DNA of 33,957 nucleotides from Oscillatoriales cyanobacterium PMM_0008. Its GTDB lineage: Bacteria > Cyanobacteriota > Cyanobacteriia > Cyanobacteriales > Aerosakkonemataceae. The stretch is from the NCBI GenBank assembly GCA_949128025.1, contig CASBRD010000345.1, positions 1 to 33,957 on the forward strand, in the 5' to 3' direction. Under the pieces are notes generated by a model. The model was not told the DNA's origin. It saw nothing but the letters and a program-made list of their open reading frames with translations, and searched no databases. This document shows positions 1 to 9,257 of this stretch, piece by piece (positions within the stretch are counted from its first letter, which is position 1; every line of letters starts with the position of its first letter). Made by a program: the position numbers and the translations under genes.

Positions 1-105
1 AGGCGACTCTTGACAGTAGGGGCGAAGCATTCGGGCATATAATTTATTGGTTAAAACCGAAGATTTACTACCCGAATGCTTCGCCCCTACTGTCAAGAGT
101 CGCCT
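1..105. repeat. Large perfect inverted repeat (MITE-like element)
   Basis: Bases 1-35 and 71-105 are exact reverse complements (35-bp arms, 35-base A/T-rich loop). The inner part of each arm reads gtaggggcgaagcattcggg, a motif I recognise as a common dispersed palindromic element in cyanobacterial genomes. The left arm begins at the first base of the window, so the element may extend further left. It cuts into a GAF-domain coding remnant on the minus strand. No transposase is present, so any movement would have to be in trans. Confidence 0.85.
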
Positions 106-200
106 TGGCGGTTGCTATACAAGCGGGCGTTTTCCAGAGAGATGGCGGCTTGGGAGCAGAGGATGTTGAGAATGGCGATGCGATCGCGCGATTTGCTAGA
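93..200 (-). pseudogene. GAF-domain C-terminal remnant (broken sensor kinase)
   Basis: Reading the minus strand from about 200 down to a TGA at 93-95 gives a peptide containing DRIAILNILCSQAAISLENA. This matches the last helix of GAF domains in cyanobacterial multisensor kinases; the giant kinase in this window has SDRVELLNLLCAQAAISLEN at residues 1475-1494. The reading ends inside the right arm of the 1-105 inverted repeat, and upstream it runs into the 3' end of the acyl-CoA ligase gene with no start codon. It is therefore a fragment of a lost gene, apparently cut by the repeat element. The rest of the gene may lie left of the window. Confidence 0.7.
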
Positions 201-238
201 TCTGTAAAAAAGAACAAAGGACAAATTACCAAAGATGC

Positions 239-2986
239 TTACAAATCAATTTCTGCCTTCACTACATCTTCTGTGCGTTGCAGGCGGAAGCCAAATTTTT
301 CGCAGAGGCGCTGCATTTCCACATTTCCTGGTAAAATGTCAGCACTAATACGACTGAGTTTTTCGTCGCGCCCGACTTGTAGCAATCGGCTGAGCAATTC
401 TGTACCCAATCCTCGATGCTGGAATGGATCGGCAACCAAAAGCCCAAACTCTGCCTCGTTAGTGCCGTGCAATTTGATCAAACGTCCGAAACCGAGAATG
501 TGGCGATCGCCCGTCTGCGGATTCGCGTATTCAACCACTAAAGCCATCTCGCGATCGTAATCGATAAAGCAGGTGCGCGTTAGCCGTTCGTGAGAAATTC
601 GGCGGCTTAATTTGAGCAGGTGAAAGTAGCGGAAATAAACCGAGCGATCGCTCAGCGTCTCGTGAAACTTCACTACCAGTGGCTCATCTTCTGGACGAAT
701 CGGACGAATCTTGACAAGCATACCGTCTTTTAGAGTCAGCCGCGATATATATTGAGTTGGATACGGGCGAATTGCCGGACGAGGTAACTGATCGAGCGTT
801 AACTCTTGTTCGTGCAATACTATGCGAGCATCAAGGGCAATTAATTGTTCGCTAGATGCCAAAAGCGGATTAATATCAATTTCCTTAATCCAAGGCTGTT
901 CGACTACCAACTGCGAAAATCTTACCATCAATTGTTCCAGGGCTGCCAAATCCACAGGCGATCGGCCCCGCACCCCCTGAAGCGCCTTGTAAATTTTCGT
1001 CCCCTCCATCATCCGCCGCGCCAGAGTCGTATTCAGCGGCGGTAGCGCCAGCGCCCGATCCTTAAACACTTCCACCAACTGACCCCCCATACCGAATAGC
1101 AGCACTGGGCCAAACTGCGGATCGAGACTGCTACCAATAATCAATTCATAGCCCTCTAATTTAATCATCTTCTGAACAGTCACGCCTTGGAAATGTTCAG
1201 CGCCCACTTTTTCACTCGCAGAAGATTGAATAGCGCGATAAGCTTGTCTCACCTCATCGGCATCCATCAAATTTAACCGCACGCCCCCCACATCTGTTTT
1301 GTGAGTAATCGTTTCAGAAAACAACTTCAGCACCACCGGATAACCTATTTCCCCAGCCAACTTAACCGCTTCTTCCTGATTGGAGGCAATGCGAGTTTCT
1401 ACGATCGGAATTCCATAACTCGCCAACAATTGCTTAGATTCAAATTCGCTCAATAGCGTTCGACCCGATCGGCGAGCATTTTGGATAATAGTTTCAGCGA
1501 CAGGGCGATCGCACGTCTCATCAGTGCAACTTCCTACATCCGTTCCCAATACTGGCGTTTCGTAGAGCGATCGCAAGTTGTAGCTGTAGCGCCACATATA
1601 ATTAAACAACCGCGCTGCCGTATCAGGATAAGGAAATGTCGGTATGCTTGCCTGATTGAGAATATTGGCACCTTCTCTAACGTCTTCCCCACCCATCCAA
1701 CTCGCCAAAATTGGCTTATCTTTAATCTGGGCATAAGGTTTCAGTTGCAGCGCCGTTCCCGTCGGATCGCTCATCGCTTGAGGGGTCAAAATTACCAACA
1801 AACCGTCACTTTTTGGATCGTTAGCTGCCTTTTCCAACGCTTGGGCATAGCGTTCGGGTTTGGCATCTCCCAAAATGTCGATCGGGTTGCCATGACTCCA
1901 GTGCAGGGGTAAAAAGTTGTTGAGTTCGTCAATCGTTTCATCTGAAAGTTCCGTCAGTTTGCCCCCTTCTGTAATCAAAGCATCCGTTGCGATTACCCCC
2001 GGCCCCCCGGCATTCGTGAGAATTGTTAGATTTGGGCCTTTGGGACGCGGCTGTTTGGCCAGCACTTCCGCCATATAAAACAGGTAGGAAATATTATTGA
2101 CACGCAGCACACCGCTGCGGCGAAAAGCGGCATCAAGCACTTCGTCAGAACCCGTCAGCGATCCGGTGTGGGAGGCGGCAGCTTTAGCAGCGGCCTCTGT
2201 GTGGCCCACTTTGATAGCGATAATCGGTTTGCTCAGCGCCACTTCCCGCGCCGCTGAGAGGAACGATCGGGCATCGCCGACAGATTCCATATATATAACT
2301 ATGCTCTCGGTGTGCGGATCATCGCCGAGGTAATAAATTAAATCGCCCCAACCGACATCGAGCATCGAACCAATCGACATAAAGGCACTAAAACCGACGT
2401 TTTCGCGGAAACTCCAATCCAGGATGGCGGTACACAGAGCTCCACTCTGCGAGATGAAGCCAACTTTGCCCGGTTTAGCCATTTTGGAAGCGAAGGTGGC
2501 GTTGAACCCGGCGATCGGACTCATCACGCCCAGGCAGTTGGGGCCAATAATTCGCATTCGCCCCCGCCGTGCTTCCTGCAAGACTTGTCGTTCTAATTCG
2601 ACTCCTACAGCACCGGTTTCTTTGAAGCCAGCAGAAATAATAATCGCTCCTTTGACGGCAGCATCTACGCATTCGCTGATGATGCTCGGTACGGTAGGGG
2701 CTGGGGTGACAATGACGGCGAGATCGACGCGATCGGGCACGGCGGCGATGTTTGGGTAGGCTTTGACGTTCAAAACGCTGCGGCGCTTCGGATTGACAGG
2801 AAACACAGTTCCGCCAAAAGGATTGCCGAGCAGATTTGACAGAATCGTGCGCCCGACGCTGCCTTCTTTTTCTGTCGCGCCAATCACGGCAACGGTTTGC
2901 GGTGCGAAGATCGCGTCAAGGGGTTGGCGTTCGTAGCGCCGAACGTCGAGATCGAGGTCGGTGGTGAGAGTGATGGGCTTTTGCAT
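239..2986 (-). CDS. ADP-forming acetate/acyl-CoA ligase fused to GNAT acetyltransferase
   Basis: 915 residues. The family (acetyl-CoA synthetase, ADP-forming) interconverts acetyl-CoA + ADP + Pi with acetate + CoA + ATP in the cytoplasm, giving substrate-level ATP in fermentation. Domains in order: CoA-binding Rossmann domain (about 20-130, [16 protein letters not shown]), succinyl-CoA-ligase-like domains (about 150-460, GPNCLG at 148-153), ATP-grasp (about 505-720, EIDINPL at 702-708) and a C-terminal GNAT domain (about 750-910, acetyl-CoA loop QHRGLG at 856-861). The phospho-histidine motif SHTG is intact (His273), which argues for a working ligase. Protein acetyltransferases of the Pat type share this architecture but, as I recall, lack that histidine. 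Start is ATG. It is divergent from pflB, which fits acetate formation from Pfl-derived acetyl-CoA. Substrate choice and the target of the GNAT domain cannot be read from sequence. Confidence 0.9.
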   Translation of the reverse strand: MQKPITLTTDLDLDVRRYERQPLDAIFAPQTVAVIGATEKEGSVGRTILSNLLGNPFGGTVFPVNPKRRSVLNVKAYPNIAAVPDRVDLAVIVTPAPTVPSIISECVDAAVKGAIIISAGFKETGAVGVELERQVLQEARRGRMRIIGPNCLGVMSPIAGFNATFASKMAKPGKVGFISQSGALCTAILDWSFRENVGFSAFMSIGSMLDVGWGDLIYYLGDDPHTESIVIYMESVGDARSFLSAAREVALSKPIIAIKVGHTEAAAKAAASHTGSLTGSDEVLDAAFRRSGVLRVNNISYLFYMAEVLAKQPRPKGPNLTILTNAGGPGVIATDALITEGGKLTELSDETIDELNNFLPLHWSHGNPIDILGDAKPERYAQALEKAANDPKSDGLLVILTPQAMSDPTGTALQLKPYAQIKDKPILASWMGGEDVREGANILNQASIPTFPYPDTAARLFNYMWRYSYNLRSLYETPVLGTDVGSCTDETCDRPVAETIIQNARRSGRTLLSEFESKQLLASYGIPIVETRIASNQEEAVKLAGEIGYPVVLKLFSETITHKTDVGGVRLNLMDADEVRQAYRAIQSSASEKVGAEHFQGVTVQKMIKLEGYELIIGSSLDPQFGPVLLFGMGGQLVEVFKDRALALPPLNTTLARRMMEGTKIYKALQGVRGRSPVDLAALEQLMVRFSQLVVEQPWIKEIDINPLLASSEQLIALDARIVLHEQELTLDQLPRPAIRPYPTQYISRLTLKDGMLVKIRPIRPEDEPLVVKFHETLSDRSVYFRYFHLLKLSRRISHERLTRTCFIDYDREMALVVEYANPQTGDRHILGFGRLIKLHGTNEAEFGLLVADPFQHRGLGTELLSRLLQVGRDEKLSRISADILPGNVEMQRLCEKFGFRLQRTEDVVKAEIDL

Positions 2987-3137
2987 AATTTTTTTGCATC
3001 CACAGAAGATTATTGCAAGAGATCGGTAACTTCATTCCGTCTTTTAATCTTTGAATAGATAGCCTCTACCTTTTAATTATATAACTTGCTTCTGATTTAT
3101 TATATATAGCGTTTAGCTCGTTTGATCCAGCTTTTCT

Positions 3138-3187
3138 TCTATTTAGCAAGCTAAGCAATAAAAAGGTTGTTTAACTTGCTAAATAGA
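3138..3187. promoter_or_regulatory. 13-bp inverted repeat, candidate operator
   Basis: Arms tctatttagcaag (3138-3150) and cttgctaaataga (3175-3187) are perfect reverse complements, separated by 24 bases. The motif cagctttt also occurs just before the left arm and just after the right arm. It sits about 94 bp upstream of the pflB -10 and about 57 bp upstream of the ligase -10, where a shared activator could bind. It could instead form an RNA hairpin if transcribed. Confidence 0.45.
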
Positions 3188-3280
3188 TCAGCTTTTAGCA
3201 ACAATCGCGTTGTTTATAAAGCAAAATCAAACAATGTATAGTTTTATTGCAACAACGCTCCCGAAAGACTTTTGAGTGGT

Positions 3281-3286
3281 TATAAT
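3281..3286 (+). promoter_or_regulatory. -10 box of the pflB operon
   Basis: Perfect TATAAT, which would place the transcript start near 3293 and give a leader of about 50 nt. The region 17 bp upstream (around 3258-3263) does not resemble TTGACA. Confidence 0.5.
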
Positions 3287-3294
3287 AAAAGTAG

Positions 3295-3332
3295 CACAGG
3301 GGAAAAGCCACCTGTGTAACCAAGAAGGGGAG
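3295..3332 (+). promoter_or_regulatory. pflB leader hairpin and ribosome binding site
   Basis: cacagg (3295-3300) pairs with cctgtg (3311-3316), forming a small hairpin at the predicted 5' end of the mRNA. It is followed by the strong Shine-Dalgarno sequence aaggggag (3325-3332), 10 bases before the pflB ATG at 3343. A 5'-terminal hairpin could stabilise the transcript (inference). Confidence 0.5.
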
Positions 3333-3342
3333 ATAAAAGATT

Positions 3343-5571
3343 ATGTTGGAGCAATGGAAATATTTTGTTCCTGGAAAATGGATGAAAGAAATTAATGTTA
3401 GAGACTTCATCCAAAAGAACTACACCCCCTATGAAGGAAATGAATCTTTTTTGAATGCCCCCACGGAACGCACCCAAAAGCTGTGGGATAAAGTGAAATT
3501 TCTGATGCAGCTAGAGCGGGAACAAGGCGTCTTGGAAACCGATACAAAAGTTCCCTCAACCATCACGTCTCACAGTGCCGGTTACATTGCTAAAGACCTA
3601 GAGCAAATCGTTGGACTGCAAACCGATAAACCCCTGAAGCGGGCTATTATGCCATTGGGTGGCATCCGCATAGTAAAAAGCTCCTTAGAAGCCTACGGAT
3701 ACAAACTCGATTCCCAAACGGAAGAGATATTTAGCAACTACCGCAAAACGCACAACGACGGCGTTTTCGATGCCTACACCCGCGATATGAAAAAGGCGCG
3801 GCATTCCGGGATTATTACAGGCTTGCCCGATGCTTACGGTCGCGGTCGAATTATCGGCGACTACCGACGAGTAGCCTTATATGGCGTAGATCGCTTAATT
3901 GCTGACAAAAAAGAGCAACTGGAATCGCTGGAAGTCGAGTATATTTTGGAGCCGATTATCCAGCAGCGCGAAGAGATTTCCGAACAAATTCGAGCCTTGG
4001 CAGAACTCAAAAAAATGGCAGCCAGCTACGGATTTGATATCAGCCAGCCAGCAGAGGGCGCAAAAGAAGCCGTTCAGTGGACTTACTTTGCTTATCTCGG
4101 GGCGGTGAAAGAGCAAAACGGTGCGGCGATGTCCCTGGGACGAGTTTCGACTTTCCTAGATGTTTATTTTGAGCGGGAATTAAATAATGGCACGCTGACA
4201 GAATCGGAAGCGCAGGAGATTATCGACCACTTTGTGATGAAGCTGCGGATGGTGCGCTTCCTGCGATCGCCCGATTATAACGAGTTGTTTTCAGGAGACC
4301 CCACCTGGGTAACGGAATCGATTGCCGGAATCGGAGAAGATGGCCGTCCTCTAGTCACTAAAACTAGCTTCCGTTTCCTGCACGCTTTATATAATCTCGG
4401 CCCCGCACCCGAACCTAATCTAACTATTTTGTGGGCGGAAAGATTGCCAGTAAATTTCAAGCAGTTCTGCGCCAAAGTTTCGGCTGATACCAGTTCGATT
4501 CAGTACGAAAACGACGATTTAATGAGGCCAGATTATGGCGATGACTATGGGATTGCCTGCTGCGTCTCCGCAATGCGAATTGGCAAGCAGATGCAATTTT
4601 TTGGGGCCCGTGCTAACCTAGCCAAAGCATTGCTGTATGCCATTAATGGCGGTAAGGATGAAAAATCGGGGGAACAAGTAGGCCCTGAGTTAGCCCCAGT
4701 GACTTCTGAATACCTGGACTATGACGAGGTAAAAGCGAAGTTTTACACACTGCTGGATTGGCTTTCCAAGTTGTATGTCAACACCCTGAATGTCATCCAC
4801 TATATGCACGACAAATACTGCTACGAACGGCTAGAATTTGCCTTGCACGATCGCGATATTTTGCGGACTATGGCTTGTGGCGTGGCGGGTTTGTCGGTGG
4901 TGGCAGATGCCCTATCGGCGATGAAGTATGCCAAAGTCAAAGTTATCCGCGACGAGAGAGGCTTAGCGGTGGATTATCAAGTCGAGGGCGATTATCCCAA
5001 GTATGGGAATAACGATGACCGGGTAGATGAAATTGCCGTCAATCTGGTCAAGGATTTTATGAATAAACTCCGTAAGCACGAGACTTATCGCAAGGCGGTA
5101 CTAACGCAGTCGGTTCTCACCATTACTTCTAACGTAGTGTATGGCAAGAAGACTGGCAACACGCCGGATGGACGCAAGGCGGGCGAACCGTTTGCGCCGG
5201 GGGCAAATCCGATGCACGGACGGGATACAAATGGCGCGATCGCGGCGATCGCCTCCGTCGCCAAACTTCCCTACGAACACGCCCAAGATGGCATTTCCTA
5301 CACCTTCTCTATCGTGCCGAAAGCACTCGGCAAAACCGAGGAAAACAAAATCAATAACCTAGTGGGAATGCTCGACGGTTATTTTCACGATGGCGGACAT
5401 CACATTAATATCAACGTCCTCGACAAGGAAACGCTTTTAGAAGCAATGGAGCATCCTGAAAAGTATCCGCAGCTCACCATCCGAGTATCTGGCTACGCCG
5501 TTAATTTTATTAAGTTAACCCGCGACCAACAACTTGAAGTGATTAAACGCACTTTTCACGATCGCATCTAG
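3343..5571 (+). CDS. pflB: Pyruvate formate-lyase (formate C-acetyltransferase)
   Basis: 742 residues (E. coli PflB is 760). This glycyl-radical enzyme cleaves pyruvate with CoA to acetyl-CoA and formate without oxygen. The N-terminal region contains [14 protein letters not shown], as in E. coli PflB. The two adjacent active-site cysteines are Cys406-Cys407 in the motif [11 protein letters not shown]. The C-terminal glycyl-radical loop is RVSGYAV with the radical Gly717, 26 residues from the end. A strong SD (aaggggag) supports the ATG. It is the first gene of pflB-pflA-adhE. The protein appears complete with all catalytic residues, so it should be functional once activated. Because Pfl is cut by oxygen at the glycyl radical, it would act in dark anoxic conditions. 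Only a minority of cyanobacteria are known to carry Pfl. Confidence 0.98.
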   Translation: MLEQWKYFVPGKWMKEINVRDFIQKNYTPYEGNESFLNAPTERTQKLWDKVKFLMQLEREQGVLETDTKVPSTITSHSAGYIAKDLEQIVGLQTDKPLKRAIMPLGGIRIVKSSLEAYGYKLDSQTEEIFSNYRKTHNDGVFDAYTRDMKKARHSGIITGLPDAYGRGRIIGDYRRVALYGVDRLIADKKEQLESLEVEYILEPIIQQREEISEQIRALAELKKMAASYGFDISQPAEGAKEAVQWTYFAYLGAVKEQNGAAMSLGRVSTFLDVYFERELNNGTLTESEAQEIIDHFVMKLRMVRFLRSPDYNELFSGDPTWVTESIAGIGEDGRPLVTKTSFRFLHALYNLGPAPEPNLTILWAERLPVNFKQFCAKVSADTSSIQYENDDLMRPDYGDDYGIACCVSAMRIGKQMQFFGARANLAKALLYAINGGKDEKSGEQVGPELAPVTSEYLDYDEVKAKFYTLLDWLSKLYVNTLNVIHYMHDKYCYERLEFALHDRDILRTMACGVAGLSVVADALSAMKYAKVKVIRDERGLAVDYQVEGDYPKYGNNDDRVDEIAVNLVKDFMNKLRKHETYRKAVLTQSVLTITSNVVYGKKTGNTPDGRKAGEPFAPGANPMHGRDTNGAIAAIASVAKLPYEHAQDGISYTFSIVPKALGKTEENKINNLVGMLDGYFHDGGHHININVLDKETLLEAMEHPEKYPQLTIRVSGYAVNFIKLTRDQQLEVIKRTFHDRI

Positions 5572-5589
5572 CATCAGTTAAAGAATCGT

Positions 5590-5649
5590 ACCGGGTTTCT
5601 CTCTATCAAGATCCCAAAAAACAGGCTCGTAAAGCCAAACAAACCCGGT
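5590..5649 (+). repeat. Inverted repeat in the pflB-pflA spacer
   Basis: accgggttt (5590-5598) is the exact reverse complement of aaacccggt (5641-5649), with a 42-base loop. The 143-bp spacer has no clear promoter or SD for pflA. The stem could act as an mRNA processing or stability element giving more PflB than activase, or it may just be a dispersed repeat; accgggttt-type motifs are common in such genomes. Confidence 0.6.
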
Positions 5650-5714
5650 TTGTTAACCCTTCCCTAATAACTGCCTGACTCCGATCGAGCCAAAATTCAA
5701 CCTCCAAAATTGTT

Positions 5715-6446
5715 ATGACTGTTGTTGGCAAAATTCACTCTGTAGAAAGCTGCGGAACAGTAGATGGTCCGGGTATCCGATTCGTAATTTTTACTCAAGG
5801 CTGCCCCCTCCGCTGTCTCTACTGCCACAATCCCGATTGCCGCAATTTGGCAGATGGCAAAGAAGTTACAGTTGATGAACTGATGGAGGAAATTCAAAAA
5901 TATCGCTCCTATATGCGCTTCTCCGGGGGTGGTGTCACAGTCAGCGGCGGCGAACCATTACTCCAGCCAGAATTTGTCACAGAAATCTTCCGGCGCTGCC
6001 AACAACTCGGCATCCATACAGCTCTCGATACTTCGGGATATGCAGATTTACAGACGGCGAAATCCGTACTTAAGTATGTAGATTTGGTACTGTTGGATAT
6101 CAAATCTTTCGCTCCAGAAACCTACCTGAAAGTTACGCACGTTCCCCTCTCACCCACCCTAGAAATCGCTGAGTATCTCAGCGAAATTAAAAAGCCTACT
6201 TGGATTCGATTTGTATTAGTGCCCAATCTAACAGATGACCCCCAGAATATTGAGGGACTTGCTAAGTTTGCGGCAATGCTGCATAATGTAGATAAGGTAG
6301 AAGTGCTTCCGTTTCATAAAATGGGCGAGTACAAATGGGAGCAGTTAGGATACGAGTACCAACTAAAAGACACGCAGCCGCCCACGCCCGAAATGGTGAA
6401 AACCACCCAAGATATTTTTAGAAAACACGGTCTTAAAGTCCAGTGA
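5715..6446 (+). CDS. pflA: Pyruvate formate-lyase activating enzyme (radical SAM)
   Basis: 243 residues (E. coli PflA 246). It uses S-adenosylmethionine and a [4Fe-4S] cluster to generate the glycyl radical on PflB. The radical-SAM motif CxxxCxxC is Cys30, Cys34, Cys37 in TQGCPLRCLYCHNPDC. The N-terminal GTVDGPGIRFVIF and the motif VTVSGGEPLLQPEF are characteristic of activases. It lies 143 bp after pflB and 29 bp before adhE on the same strand, so it is probably cotranscribed. The ATG at 5715 has no obvious Shine-Dalgarno sequence, which may keep activase levels low relative to PflB (inference). It should activate the PflB encoded just upstream. Confidence 0.97.
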   Translation: MTVVGKIHSVESCGTVDGPGIRFVIFTQGCPLRCLYCHNPDCRNLADGKEVTVDELMEEIQKYRSYMRFSGGGVTVSGGEPLLQPEFVTEIFRRCQQLGIHTALDTSGYADLQTAKSVLKYVDLVLLDIKSFAPETYLKVTHVPLSPTLEIAEYLSEIKKPTWIRFVLVPNLTDDPQNIEGLAKFAAMLHNVDKVEVLPFHKMGEYKWEQLGYEYQLKDTQPPTPEMVKTTQDIFRKHGLKVQ

Positions 6447-6475
6447 AATGATTATTCAGACATAGGGAGAAATTT

Positions 6476-9157
6476 ATGAAAGTTACGAACGTTCAAGAAC
6501 TGGAAGAATTGATTCAGAGAGTCAAGGCGGCTCAAGCCCACTATGCCACCTTCACGCAAGAACAGGTGGATGTAATCTTCAAAAAAGCTGCCTTGGCAGC
6601 CAACGCAGCCCGCATCCCACTCGCTAAGATGGCCGTTGCCGAAACTGGCATGGGCGTTGTAGAAGACAAGGTAATTAAAAACCATTTCGCTTCGGAAATT
6701 ATCTACAACAAATACAAGCATGAGAAAACCTGCGGGATCATCGAAGAAGACAAATCCTTTGGCTTTGTAAGAATTGGCGAACCCGTAGGTATTTTAGCGG
6801 GAATTGTGCCGACAACCAACCCCACTTCGACCGCAATTTTTAAAGCGCTCCTTGCCATAAAAACGCGCAATGGGATTATTTTTTCTCCCCACCCACGGGC
6901 GAAAAACTGCACCATTGAAGCGGCAAAAATCGTGCTGCAAGCTGCTGTAGAAGCTGGCGCTCCCGCCAATATTATCGGCTGGATTGACGAGCCTACGGTG
7001 CCGCTTTCTCAACAATTAATGCAACATGGGGATATTAAATTAATTCTGGCAACTGGCGGCCCGGGTATGGTGAAAGCGGCTTATTCGTCGGGACACGCTT
7101 CGCTGGGAGTGGGAGCCGGAAATACACCGGCTGTGATTGACGAAACCGCGCACCTCAAAATGGCAGTTAGCTCGATTATCCTCAGCAAAACTTTCGATAA
7201 TGGGATGATTTGCGCGTCGGAACAGTCGGTTATTGTCGTGGATGAGGTTTACGAAACTGTTAAGCAAGAATTTAGCGATCGCGGCGCTTATTTCCTGACA
7301 GCAGAAGAACGCGATAAACTCCGCAGCCAGATTCTAGTTAACGGGCGGTTGAATCCTGAAATAGTCGGTCAACCCGTGGAAAAAATTGCTCAATTAGCGG
7401 GGATTGCAGTGCCTGCTGGTATCAGAGTTCTGATTGGCGAAGTAGAAGAAATCGGCGCTAATGAGCCTTTCTCCTACGAGAAACTGTCGCCGATCTTGGC
7501 AATGTATCGGGCGAAAGATTTTCCAGAAGCAACAGACAAAGCCGAGCAGCTAATTTTGTTTGGAGGACACGGGCATACGTCGGTGCTTTATACGGATCAG
7601 TCGAATCAAGAACGCATCAAATATTTTGAATCGAAAGTGGAAACGTCGCGGGTGTTGATTAATACGCCGTCTTCGCAGGGTGCGATCGGGGATTTGTATA
7701 ACTTCCGACTCGATCCGTCGCTGACATTGGGTTGCGGTAGTTGGGGCGACAATTCCGTCAGCGTAAATGTTGGCCCTCATCACCTGCTGAATATCAAAAC
7801 GGTGACGGAACGACGGGAAAATATGCTCTGGTTCCGCATTCCGCCAAAGGTGTATTTCAAGTATGGTTCTTTGCCGGTGGCGCTGCGGGAATTGTCGGGT
7901 AAAAAGCGGGCATTTATCGTCACAGATAAGCCGCTATTCGACTTGGGAGTTGCTGAGAAAGTCACCTCAGTTCTGGATGAAATTGGGGTTAAGCACCAAA
8001 TCTTTTTTGATGTGGAGCCCGATCCGTCGCTAACGACGATTAATAAGGGATTGGCAGAAATCAATATCTTCAATCCAGATGTGATTATCTCGATCGGCGG
8101 TGGTTCGCCGATGGATGCGGCAAAAGTCATGTGGTTGATGTACGAGCATCCAGAGATTGAATTTGAAGGGCTGGCGATGCGGTTTATGGATATCCGTAAG
8201 CGGGTGTACGAATTGCCACCGCTGGGTGCAAAGGCGATGATGGTAGCGATTCCAACGACTTCGGGAACGGGTTCGGAAGTGACTCCGTTTGCAGTAGTGA
8301 CGGACGATCGCACGGGGCTTAAATATCCTTTAGCGGATTATGCGCTAACGCCTAATATGGCGATCGTCGATCCGGAATTGGTGCTGAATATGCCCAAAAA
8401 GCTAACGGCTTTCGGCGGGATTGACGCGCTGACTCACGCCCTGGAAGCTTACGTCTCCGTATGCGCTTCGGAGTTTACTAATGGGTTAGCATTAGAGGCG
8501 ATTCGGCTGCTGTTTAAATACTTGCCTTCTGCCTACAAGAATGGTGCGAACGATCCGAAGGCGCGGGAAAAGGTGCATTATGCAGCAACGATCGCGGGGA
8601 TGGCTTTTGCTAATGCCTTCCTGGGAGTTTGTCACTCGATGGCGCATAAATTGGGTTCTACATTCCACGTGCCGCATGGGTTGGCAAATGCGCTGATGAT
8701 TTCTCACGTCATCCGCTATAATGCAACGGATATGCCGTTTAAGCAAGCGATTTTCCCGCAGTACAAGTATCCGAATGCCAAGTGGCGCTATGCACAAATA
8801 GCGGATTATTTGAGGCTGGGTGGCAACAATGAAGAGGAGAAGGTTGAGAAGCTGATTGAGGCGATCGAAACTCTCAAGGGCGAGTTAGATATTCCGCTGA
8901 CGATTAAAGAAGCACTATCGGAAGATGATAAGGCTTTCTACGAACAAGTAGAAGAGATGGCAGAGCAAGCATTCGACGATCAATGTACGGGGGCAAATCC
9001 TCGCTATCCTTTAATTCAGGATTTGAAAGAATTGTTTGTTTTAGCATATCGTGGCTGTCGCGTGGAATCAGCTTTGTATCATACTGAGCCGCAGGAAGAA
9101 TTACTCAAGGATAATGGCTCTAAGGTGTCCGAGGCATCGCTAATGTTGGCAAAATAG
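6476..9157 (+). CDS. adhE: Bifunctional aldehyde-alcohol dehydrogenase
   Basis: 893 residues, usual AdhE length. The N-terminal aldehyde dehydrogenase half (about 1-440) reduces acetyl-CoA to acetaldehyde; its nucleophile is Cys246 in DNGMICASEQ. The C-terminal iron-dependent alcohol dehydrogenase half (about 450-870) makes ethanol; it shows GGGSPMDAAKVMW and the iron-binding histidine region CHSMAHKLG...HVPHG. Each turnover of acetyl-CoA to ethanol oxidises two NADH, which balances glycolysis in the dark. In E. coli AdhE forms long helical filaments (spirosomes). SD agggag at 6464-6469 supports the ATG. It is the last gene of pflB-pflA-adhE and is followed by a rho-independent terminator. 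Confidence 0.98.
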   Translation: MKVTNVQELEELIQRVKAAQAHYATFTQEQVDVIFKKAALAANAARIPLAKMAVAETGMGVVEDKVIKNHFASEIIYNKYKHEKTCGIIEEDKSFGFVRIGEPVGILAGIVPTTNPTSTAIFKALLAIKTRNGIIFSPHPRAKNCTIEAAKIVLQAAVEAGAPANIIGWIDEPTVPLSQQLMQHGDIKLILATGGPGMVKAAYSSGHASLGVGAGNTPAVIDETAHLKMAVSSIILSKTFDNGMICASEQSVIVVDEVYETVKQEFSDRGAYFLTAEERDKLRSQILVNGRLNPEIVGQPVEKIAQLAGIAVPAGIRVLIGEVEEIGANEPFSYEKLSPILAMYRAKDFPEATDKAEQLILFGGHGHTSVLYTDQSNQERIKYFESKVETSRVLINTPSSQGAIGDLYNFRLDPSLTLGCGSWGDNSVSVNVGPHHLLNIKTVTERRENMLWFRIPPKVYFKYGSLPVALRELSGKKRAFIVTDKPLFDLGVAEKVTSVLDEIGVKHQIFFDVEPDPSLTTINKGLAEINIFNPDVIISIGGGSPMDAAKVMWLMYEHPEIEFEGLAMRFMDIRKRVYELPPLGAKAMMVAIPTTSGTGSEVTPFAVVTDDRTGLKYPLADYALTPNMAIVDPELVLNMPKKLTAFGGIDALTHALEAYVSVCASEFTNGLALEAIRLLFKYLPSAYKNGANDPKAREKVHYAATIAGMAFANAFLGVCHSMAHKLGSTFHVPHGLANALMISHVIRYNATDMPFKQAIFPQYKYPNAKWRYAQIADYLRLGGNNEEEKVEKLIEAIETLKGELDIPLTIKEALSEDDKAFYEQVEEMAEQAFDDQCTGANPRYPLIQDLKELFVLAYRGCRVESALYHTEPQEELLKDNGSKVSEASLMLAK

Positions 9158-9204
9158 CGATAGTTTGATGCGATCGCCCCCAGGTTGAAACCTAATGGCT
9201 ACGC

Positions 9205-9233
9205 GAAAAAAGCTCGTCTAGGCGGGCTTTTTT
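9205..9233 (+). terminator. Rho-independent terminator after adhE
   Basis: Stem aaaaaagctcg / cgggctttttt (one G-U pair), loop tctagg region, ending in a T run at 9228-9233. It lies about 50 bp after the adhE stop and closes the fermentation operon. The A run on the left arm would let it also serve transcription from the right. Confidence 0.8.
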
Positions 9234-9257
9234 AATGACGATCGAGCATCGACTTCA

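Larger units (their letters stand above)
2987..3342. promoter_or_regulatory. Divergent control region, acyl-CoA ligase / pflB
   Basis: A 356-bp A/T-rich spacer between the two arms of the fermentation block. It holds a -10-like TATAAT reading right at 3281-3286 (for pflB) and another reading left at 3081-3076 (for the ligase). Neither has a recognisable TTGACA at the usual 16-18 bp distance. A 13-bp inverted repeat lies between them at 3138-3187. Weak -35 boxes plus a central palindrome suggest activator-dependent, possibly anaerobic, expression; that is inference. I saw no TTGAT-N4-ATCAA (FNR-type) and no GTA-N8-TAC (NtcA-type) site. Confidence 0.55.

Noticed and set aside
105-560. Plus-strand open frame of 151 codons at the window start
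   Set aside because: It is antisense to the GAF remnant and the GNAT end of the ligase gene, has a low-complexity basic translation and no recognisable motif.
7780-8313. Minus-strand open frame of 177 codons inside adhE
   Set aside because: Exact antisense shadow of the alcohol dehydrogenase half; no SD, no recognisable domain.
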